Assembly (NCBI RefSeq): GCF_001039355.2
Contig: NW_019774247.1
Span: 466,861-512,293 of the forward strand
Reading direction: 5' to 3'
Source of the DNA: Lingula anatina
Lineage: Eukaryota > Brachiopoda > Lingulata > Lingulida > Lingulidae
DNA length: 45,433 nucleotides
The number at the start of each line of letters is the position of its first letter. The first letter of the stretch is position 1. The translations under genes and the position numbers were made by a program. The notes below the pieces were generated by a model that saw only the letters and a program-made list of their open reading frames with translations, was not told the DNA's origin and did no database searches. This document shows positions 37,919 to 45,433 of the stretch, one piece after another.

Positions 37919-38045
37919 AGCAGAATCTGGTGAGACCTCACCTACAGGTTTTCACTGACGATTTTTAGTTAGTTATAGTTAGTTATAGTTAGTTAGTTTA
38001 GTTTTTAGTTATATCGATTCTTGGGTTGGAAAAAAAGGGAAATAA
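37919..38045 (+). pseudogene. Relic of a third carotenoid oxygenase gene (last exon fragment)
   Basis: AGCAGAATCTGGTGAGACCT lines up with exon 11 of the intact genes (AGCAGAGTTTGATGTGGCGC), then CACCTACAGGTTTTCA (37939-37954) is identical to 13757-13772, the codons around the last iron histidine. After a TAGTTAGT-type expansion, GATTCTTGGGTTGGAAAAA (from 38018) matches GATTCGTGGTTTGGAAAAA at the end of exon 11. The match continues into the 3' UTR (TTCAAAAAGA). The frame is broken and the other ten exons are gone. It shows that unit 3 once had an oxygenase gene. Confidence 0.75.
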
Positions 38046-39601
38046 AAATTATGGAATTTTCTTTGATCTCGTTTAAGAAAACTTAGACTTATTGACAGCT
38101 TCAAAAAGAGGAGAGTTTGAACAAAAATACAAAATTTAGCTAATTATGAACTTCACTTGTTAAAGACCAGCGAGAGACAAAAAGAAAAAACTTATATTTT
38201 AAGCCAGGACATTGTTTATATAAAACACAATATTTTCATATTTATGCTATTTACAAAACGCTTAAATACGGGAAAATGATGATTGACGAGTTATTTTGAA
38301 ATGCCGACTTGATTGTGTAACTTAAAAATCTCGTGAGAAAAAAGGGATACTTTTCTTTCATCCTCTTTAAAACACATATGCAGAACACACTCGAGGTCAG
38401 TTATTTGATTTAAATAACGCAAAAAAAAAAAAAAACAATCGATATAAGACCAACATTCATTAATGCAAAAATGTGACATGTCAACGATAGATTTAAACAG
38501 TGTGTTGTATTGGAAGTTTGACCCCACGAACGCGTGTAGAAAACGTAATCAGCTGTTGGCAGTTATCATTGACAACAAAGTTTGAACCACCTGTCTGATT
38601 CCCAGCCCGGAGAGGGCTAAAAAGGGGGTAAAATAATTGGGATCTTTAAATAACAAATCTGCTATTGACAACTATTTCTGATCGTTTTAAAAACACACTG
38701 GTATGTCAATGTGATTGTGTCTGTGCTTGTATGAGCGTAACTTTGATCACAGGTGTCACCATGTGTGCGTAGGCGTGTGCATGCTTACAATATCACAGAC
38801 TTGCTTGAAGACGGCTTCTTGCTAATGTATTTAAGGACGTGAAGACTCGCCTTTCAACATTTATGGAATTTACATCCTTGTGTTGGGTTGGAAAAAGCAA
38901 GTTTTATCGTAATTGGTATAATCTAAAAAGAAATGATTTATTTCTGTCAGATTCAGCAACCACTACTTTTACCTTCCCTTTCTACTTTTCTAGCATGATC
39001 TAAAACAAAAATTAATCAATGATAAAAGTTATAGCCTTTTTTATCACATTGATTTGTGTTAATCTTATTCATCGCAACATACACGGCAAGACAAAAAATA
39101 TTATTATCAAATTCTTCTAAAGAATTAAAAAGTCGAACCCCCTCAGCTCCCTCCACATCTATCTATTTAAGGGCCCCGTCCCAGACCATATCGTACTAAA
39201 TGTGGATCGATCTATCCCCGAGGGGATTCTCGCTAACTTGCAATCAACTTGAGCGGCTTAGATGTACGTATGTCACACCTATTGAAGCTGCTAGGGGGTA
39301 ATTAATCGTTTAGCAGCTTCAGTAGCCGTGCCAGACATCTAAGCCGCTTAGCTGAAAGCAATTTAGCGAGAAACCCTTCGGAGATGGATCGATCTTGATA
39401 GATCGATCTAGGTATGGGAACCCAGTCTTAGCCTAACACTGTGTCCCCGTTTCGAGTTCAGTACGTGTCACCTTAAATGATAATCAGGACATCGTGTCAC
39501 CTTTCGTGACTTACACAGCTAGAATCCTGTCTAGAGCAGACGTGCCACTGAGACGCTATAGTCTCAGTTCAATTTTCCCCTGCTGGGTGTACGCGGCGAA
39601 G
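38046..39601 (+). promoter_or_regulatory. Upstream region of VWC gene copy 3
   Basis: Diverged copy of the regions before VWC copies 1 and 2: GACCCCACGAACGCGTGTAG, AACCACCTGTCTGATTCCC, CGAACCCCCT and CGTGACTTACACAG are kept in order. A MITE (39168-39430) sits between the last two blocks and is missing at that place in units 1 and 2. Confidence 0.5.
39168..39430. mobile_element. Long-TIR MITE in the upstream region of VWC copy 3
   Basis: GGGGATTCTCGCTAACTTGC (39232) and its inverted copy GCAATTTAGCGAGAAACCC (to about 39375) flank a centre with an inner inverted pair GAAGCTGCTA / TAGCAGCTTC. The centre is reversed relative to the intron 9 copies. GATCGATCT motifs and outer ends add to both arms. 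Independent insertion relative to the intron copies. Confidence 0.8.
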
Positions 39602-40924
39602 ATGTGGTTCTTATTGCTGACCGCGGGTATAACGGTATCCGCGCTGGTAAGCCACAATTATACATTTATTTTATTCAAAGTAATATGTAATTTCCCTTAA
39701 ACTACTGTATTTAGGTCTTTTTATCAACTAAAATAATTATTTTTCACAAGTATCCTATCCGGGTTTTTGAGAATAATCCCCTCTGAAAAGAGAAACAATT
39801 GTCCCTACTCATGAATCATTGCTCGGACAGTCCTTGCACTTAGATATTTTACACATATTCAAATGAAATATCTAAGCTCTTAATATATATAACTGAATCG
39901 AAGTTTTGACTGCCATGTCTTCATGCGCGTTTCAGAGAGAAATATCGACGTCAGTTACTTTTATTTGAAAGTTTTTTTATCGTTTATAAGATTTGAATTA
40001 TACACATACTTGTAGAAGATATGACTTCGGTAAATTTTCAAATGCGTATAGTAAAACGCAAAAGTGATCTGTCTAAGTTTTAAAATATGACAATGCCGAA
40101 GAAACTAACTTATTTTTGTAATCCAGCAAATTGGTGCCGCAAAACACGGCACACGACAAGGTAATATGGTCGTAATGTTCAATGACGGAAAGTGGAGTTA
40201 TGTCTGTATGAATGACGTCGTTGGCGCTGACGCACTCCCAAGAGAGCCTAGGATACCGTGCAGATGGATAGATGTCACTAGAGGCAACTACGAGACCTCC
40301 GCATTCAACGCCGATGACATAGATGAGCATAGCTTCCAACATGTCTTTGGACACAAAGAAGGAAAGAATAAGCACAAACGCGACAACAATAACCCACACC
40401 TTGCCAGGGGATATCCTGCAACCCAGCAACGTAAAACTCGTCACAAGTCGCCAAAAGAGCCAAAACCAAATCCTGATCCAAACGAAACTCAAACAGTTCC
40501 CCAGAACCCCTGTGACCCAAACCCGTGTCCCAGAGACGCCAAAGGTAATCCGGTGTATTGTCGTGTGAAATCTAAAGAGGGGACGTACGAATGTAGATTA
40601 CCAAAAGGTAAGTGAGTGTTGAAGATGTTTTCGTGTTCTCAGTTTAGGCTTTTTTCTTTTAGGATTGCACATATTTTAACATGTTTCAAAGTACAAAAAT
40701 GATACAGTTTCTTTATTATGTCCACTGTAAATTTGTAGGTCAATAGAAAGCAAAATCTTTGAATTGTTATTAACAATTTTAAAGCGCAACGCTTTGTTTC
40801 TTACAGACACGTGCGCTATAGATGGAGAACTCTTGAAACTGAACGAGAAGAGAGTAATTGGGTGCAAAACTTGTACGTGTCTTAATCCGGATATGAAAGA
40901 GCCGTTCTGTATTAATACGCACTC

Positions 40925-40956
<32 letters not shown>

Positions 40957-41988
40957 ATCCAATTTTCTTCTCCCTCATTCTTTAAACCCATACCTTTACT
41001 CTCTCTCTTTCCCCCCTCTTTCTCTCTGGTGAGATTTTGCTGCCCAGGAGAAAGATCTTTTTCTCTCTCTGAAGAGAATAATCGACATCCCTAAAAATCA
41101 TCAACATAGCTGTTAGGACAACCTCTTACTGTGTTATTGCTACTGGATTTTGCATTAAAGTCCACGTGAAAACATTTTGCAAAAAAAAAAATAATAATAA
41201 AAAAACATGCACACGCATTCAGTTCTCAGTTAATTACGCCACTCATCATTTAGAAATGTGAAATGAAACTTTGACAAATTTGACAAGGCGAGTTTCATTT
41301 AACTTCTTTAGTTATATGCATACTGTGGCCGCTCTCTATATGAAAGTATGCATGCATACTGTAAAGTAACGTACACTATTCCAGGTGTCAGATTTGGACC
41401 CTGGATATGATTCCACCTGGGTGTCAGCTTATCACACCTCCTGGGAAATGTTGTCAGGAACTCGACTGTAGCGGGTCTGGGGCAGCCACTGCTGTATCAA
41501 CCGCGACAGTCCCTACGACGCCATCTATCGTCACGAGTACAATGGCTACGGCGTCATCTACCCTGGCTCCCATTAATCCATGTGATCCAAACCCGTGTCC
41601 CAGAGACGCCAAAGGCAACCCGGTATATTGCCGTGCTAAACCTAAATATGGGACGTACGAGTGTAGAATACCAAAGGGTAAGTGAACACTGAAAACAATA
41701 TAGTTAACATAGGTTTTATTCTTATGGATAGACATCTGCTTGATTTGTCACCTGCTGTATGTACAAGTGCTTAGTTTTCTTTACCATCTTTCATTGCTAA
41801 AAATATTTTGAATTGTTGCACCTTTTTTTATGGTAAGAAAGGGTAAGAAATAATTTGCAATTTCAATAAAAAACAAAAGAAAGAAAATAAGGGAATAAAA
41901 TCCCAAACACACAAGATAAAATGAAATAAAGAAAGCAATTGGTGTAAAAGTAATTGTGACCCAATGTGCTTTCAAATAGCTGCAAGAG

Positions 41989-42048
<60 letters not shown>

Positions 42049-43213
42049 AATGCTAAAGGTATCAAACATGACACTTCTTTCTGCTGTTTCTGCAATATAG
42101 CCAATGGATAATGCATGTACATATACAAATTCCATTGCTGAGTTCATAGAGTTTTTTCCTTCACAGACAAGTGTGTTGTGGATGGGGAACTCTTGGCACA
42201 AAACGAGAGCAGAGTAATTGGATGCATATCTTGTATCTGCCGTCTGCCAAAGCCAGTCTGTAGAAGCATTATGTAAATTATTCTCTCTCTCTCTCTCTCT
42301 CTTCCGAAAAGTTGTGACGCCGTACAAATAAACCAACTCAGCTGTTAACTATAATAGAATGAGTATTTTTTGTTTTTCCATCAGAATTGGCATTTAAAAT
42401 GCATGCAGATCCAGATATCTGTAAAGTCGTCTTCTTGCAAAAGGGCACTAAAAGAATTGAAATAAAACATCTACAAGGTAACTTTCGTTAAGTGTGACAT
42501 GCACATTATGACCCCTCTGTATGCACATTATGACCCCTCTGTATGCACATTATGACCCCTCTGTAAGTAAATTCTAAATATATAAAAAGACTAAAAAAGG
42601 AAATTATTCCAGTTGTCAGTTATGGACCCCGGATATGATTCCACCTGGGTGTCAGCTTATAACACTTCCTGGGAAATGCTGTCAGGAACTTGACTGTAGC
42701 GGGTCTGGAGCAGCCAATGCTGTGTCAACCAGGACAGTCCCTACGACGCCATCTATCGTCACGAGTACAATGGCTCCTAAGAATCCATGTGACCCAAACC
42801 CATGCCCCAAGGACCCTAAAGGCAACCCGGTACAATGTCATTTAAAACCTAAAGAGGGGACGTACGAGTGTAAAATGCCAAATGGTAAGTGAAATCTGAG
42901 AACAAATTACAGGTAGTTTCCATAGTTTTATTCTTATGGATATACAGGTACGTTTGTTTGAGTTAGTTGTCTACTTTTGTTCAATATTAGAGTCTATTGT
43001 CAGTTTTATTTACCATTTTTCGTTTTCTTGGAGATTTTGAATTGTGAACACTTTATAGAATTTAGGTATTAAAGAGTGTTAGTGAACTAGGGAAGATAAT
43101 CACAGACATGCTACGAGACACAGAATAAAAATAAACATGGTTGTGAAAGAAAAATAGCTGGGTATTCTGCTTCTGAATACAAAACACACACACAAACACA
43201 CACACACACACAC

Positions 43214-43285
<72 letters not shown>

Positions 43286-44404
43286 TCAATATACATACTT
43301 GCGTCAAGTATGGCAATTCCCATTGCAGTTTATGCAGTACTAAACGTTACAGAATACATATACAAATCAGATTGTCGAAAATAAAGAAATCATTCCAGCT
43401 TCATTTCTTACAGACACGTGTATTGTTGATGGGTGGCTCTTGGCAGGGGACAAAAGGATGGTGATTGGGTGCAAGTCTTGTGTTTGCCGTCTTCCACACA
43501 TCAAAGAGCCAGTCTGTAGTAGCATGTAAGTAACTTAACCCTCTCTATCTATGTCTCTCATTCAACCATAACCATTCCTTTCTCATAACTGTCTATTCTC
43601 TCTCTCTCTTGAAGCCCGTAAAAGTCAACCAACACAGCTGTAACTTAATAGAACGAAAATATTGTTATGCGAGCTTTCTATCAGTGTATTTAAAGGCCAT
43701 GCGAAAGAATTATGAACATGCACGTGCATCCACATCTCAGTATCTCAAAGAAAGGATACTGAGACACTTCCAGAAATGTTAGTAAATGTTATAAATACCA
43801 ACACCCATTTTCTGTTTAAGATGTAAGTCATGGACCCCAGACATGATCCCACCTGGGTGTCAGCTTATCACACCTCCTGGGAAATGTTGTCGGGAACTCG
43901 ACTGTAGCGGGTCTGGGGCAGCCAATGCTGTGTCAACCAAGATAATCCCTACGGCGCCATCTATCGTCACGAGTACAATGGCTACGGCGCCATCTACCCT
44001 GGCTCCCATTAATCCATGTGACCCAAACCCGTGTCCCAGAGACGCCAAAGGCAAACCGGTATATTGCCGTGCGAAACCTAAAGATGGGACGTACGAGTGT
44101 AGAATAGGCCTACCAAAGGGTAAGTGAACACTGAAAACAATAAAGTTAACATAGGTTTTATTCTTATGGATAGACATCTGCTTGATTTGTCACCTGCTGT
44201 ATGTACAAGTGCTTAGTTTTCTTTACCATATTTCATTGCTAAAAAATATTTTGAATTGTAGCACCTTTTTTATGGTAAGAAAGGGTAAGAAATAATTTGC
44301 AATTTCAGTAAAAACAAAAGAAAGAAAATAAGGGAATAAAATCAGAAACACACAATATAAAATGAAATAAAGACAGGCTGGGTATTCTGCTTCTGAATAC
44401 AAAA

Positions 44405-44443
<39 letters not shown>

Positions 44444-45001
44444 ATATATATATGATGTCGACATACATACATGCATCAAGTACGACAAGTGAATACAGAA
44501 AAAATATAGTCAACATGGATTTAATTCTTATGGATATATATTTAATGTGTTGTCTGGTTTTTGTACACGTGTTCATTTTTCTGTTAACCGTTTTGTAGAC
44601 GCTTCTTAGAGTTCAGAAAAATGCAATATTAATTAACACAAAATAAAGAAAATACGGGAAAAAACATCAAAGACACGCAAGATATATGAAATAAATATAT
44701 AAATTGGTGTAAAAATTAATATGACGTTATCTACTTTTAAATCATTGCAAAATGCAAATAAAGTCTAAATTAAAAGGATACATGACATTTTTCCTGCAAT
44801 TTTGGCAACATAGTCAACAAATGATGCATGTATGTATACAAATCACATTGATGATCCCATAGAGTTTTGCCTTTTACAGACACGTGTGTTGTGGATGGGC
44901 AACCTTTGGCACGAAACGAGATGAGAGTAATCGGGTGCAAGACTTGTATTTGTTTTGATCCGCGTGCCAAAGAGCCGTTCTGTTATGAAACGTATTCGTA
45001 A

Positions 45002-45073
<72 letters not shown>

Positions 45074-45291
45074 CTGTAACCGTCGCCTGTTCAAATATCC
45101 GACAGAACTTGATACTATTAGAAAGGATAATATTAACTCTTCTGTCCAAGTTTGCATTTAAAACCAAATCCATTCATTCCAGTTGTCCTCTGTGGACACC
45201 TGATAAGATACCATCTGGCTGCCAACCTGTCAGACAACCAGGGAAATGTTGCCAAGAACTTTATTGTAACCAACCAACCACAACCACTTAA
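39602..45291 (+). CDS. Secreted VWC-repeat protein, copy 3, open to or stopped near the window end
   Basis: Exons: 39602-39646, 40127-40607, 40807-40924, 41385-41677, 42167-42272, 42613-42884, 43414-43525, 43821-44119, 44880-44997, 45183-45291. Phases match throughout. Signal peptide MWFLLLTAGITVSA; N-terminal domain WSYVCMND... and RIPCRWIDVTRGNYET; four VWC pairs, the first three each with a PNPCP module; 650 residues up to a TAA at 45289-45291. The same frame continues after the TAA as Thr/Pro-rich sequence to the end of the window, as in the mucin-like exon of copy 2, where GAA stands at the corresponding place. The stop may thus be a recent nonsense change, a sequencing error, or the real end. 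In copy 2 two further modules follow the Thr-rich exon. Role as for copy 2: secreted, matrix or ligand binding, not proven. Confidence 0.85.
40807..41677 (+). CDS. VWC copy 3, module 1
   Basis: Exon 40807-40924 (118 bases, six longer than most): DTCAIDGELLKLNEKRVIGC, KTCTCLNPD, EPFCINTHS. Exon 41385-41677: CQIWTLDMIPPGCQLITPPG, KCCQELDC, Ser/Thr linker, NPCDPNPCPRDAKGNPVYC. Complete VWC plus PNPCP. Confidence 0.88.
40929..40956. repeat. (TC)n microsatellite directly after a splice donor
   Basis: Follows GTAAGC at the end of exon 40807-40924. Confidence 0.97.
41990..42045. repeat. (AT)n microsatellite
   Basis: About 55 bases of AT repeat in the intron before module 2 of VWC copy 3. Confidence 0.97.
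42167..42884 (+). CDS. VWC copy 3, module 2
   Basis: Exon 42167-42272 (106 bases): DKCVVDGELLAQNESRVIGC, ISCICRLPKPVC, shortened by two codons before the fifth Cys. Exon 42613-42884: CQLWTPDMIPPGCQLITLPG, KCCQELDC, linker, NPCDPNPCPKDPKGNPVQC. The intron before it carries a 22-bp tandem repeat and matches the intron of module 1 in copy 2. Confidence 0.87.
42499..42564. repeat. Three perfect 22-bp tandem repeats
   Basis: Three exact copies of a unit that begins ATGCACATTATGACCC and ends CTCTGT, in intron 5-6 of VWC copy 3. The matching intron in copy 2 (about 34235-34265) has a single diverged copy. Confidence 0.95.
43185..43281. repeat. (CA)n/(TA)n compound microsatellite
   Basis: CA repeat followed by about 66 bases of TA repeat; flanks match those of the shorter one at 44405-44455. 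Confidence 0.97.
43414..44119 (+). CDS. VWC copy 3, module 3
   Basis: Exon 43414-43525: DTCIVDGWLLAGDKRMVIGC, KSCVCRLPH, EPVCSS. Exon 43821-44119: CKSWTPDMIPPGCQLITPPG, KCCRELDC, linker, NPCDPNPCPRDAKGKPVYC. The end reads CRIGLPKG, with two codons (GGCCTA) added relative to CRIPKG of module 1. Its acceptor (CTGTTTAAG) is weaker than others. Exon and following intron are almost identical to those of module 1. Confidence 0.87.
44405..44455. repeat. (CA)n/(TA)n compound microsatellite
   Basis: Same arrangement and flanks (GGGTATTCTGCTTCTGAATA before, GATGTCGACATACATAC after) as at 43185-43281. Confidence 0.97.
44880..45291 (+). CDS. VWC copy 3, module 4 with in-frame TAA
   Basis: Exon 44880-44997: DTCVVDGQPLARNEMRVIGC, KTCICFDPR, EPFCYETYS. 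Exon 45183 onward: CPLWTPDKIPSGCQPVRQPG, KCCQELYC, NQPTTTT, TAA. The Thr/Pro-rich frame goes on to base 45433 without another stop. Confidence 0.85.
45004..45070. repeat. (CT)n/(TA)n compound microsatellite after a splice donor
   Basis: Begins within GTAAGTTCTCTC at the end of exon 44880-44997. Confidence 0.97.
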
Positions 45292-45433
45292 CCAACCACA
45301 ACAAAACCCACCACCACAACTACACCAACCACATCCACAACAGAACCCACCACCGCACCCACACTAACCACATCCACAACAGAACCCACCACCGCACCCA
45401 CACCATCCACAACCACAACAAAACCAATCACCA

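Overview
This is a eukaryotic (metazoan) genomic window. It is AT-rich, its genes are split by GT-AG introns, and it carries many microsatellites plus LINE, mariner, SINE and MITE remnants. The vertebrate-type beta-carotene oxygenase and the secreted VWC-domain proteins point to a bilaterian. A marine invertebrate, perhaps a lophotrochozoan, is my guess; the species cannot be fixed from the sequence.

Layout: 0-7.3 kb is gene-poor, with a decayed CR1/L2-type LINE on the minus strand (about 0.6-1.8 kb) and an internally deleted mariner element with perfect 31-bp inverted ends (3053-3606). From about 7.3 kb the window is a segmental tandem array, all on the plus strand, whose ancestral unit was [carotenoid oxygenase gene - secreted VWC-repeat gene]. 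Unit 1 has an intact 11-exon oxygenase (7562-13821), followed by only the first one and a bit exons of a VWC gene, which stops exactly at an undetermined base (16765). A 5-kb spacer without recognisable genes follows (SINE, foldbacks, one miRNA-like hairpin). Unit 2 has a second intact 11-exon oxygenase (22389-28887) and a complete 10-exon VWC gene (31271-37493, 655 codons). Unit 3 keeps only a scrap of the last oxygenase exon (about 37919-38045), then a third VWC gene (39602 to the window end) with an in-frame TAA inside its Thr-rich segment.

Both oxygenase models are 522 residues with identical exon lengths and intron phases. They keep the four iron-binding histidines and look like BCO1 (beta,beta-carotene 15,15'-dioxygenase) relatives. 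The VWC genes encode a signal peptide, a unique basic N-terminal domain, then alternating half-VWC exons and exons joining the second VWC half, a Ser/Thr linker and a four-cysteine 'NPC.PNPCP' module. All repeat exons are symmetric, which explains the tandem exon growth. Nothing in the sequence shows that the two gene types work in one pathway; they are linked because they were duplicated together.

The most notable points are the three-fold unit with differential decay, a sharp change in divergence between units 1 and 2 inside the last oxygenase intron (gene conversion or assembly effect), two N bases sitting exactly on structural breakpoints, CT-rich tracts directly after the donor of every half-VWC exon, a GAA-to-TAA nonsense change, a long-TIR MITE family, and a 79-nt near-perfect hairpin. 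All exon models were made by eye from splice signals, phase and homology, without alignment software.
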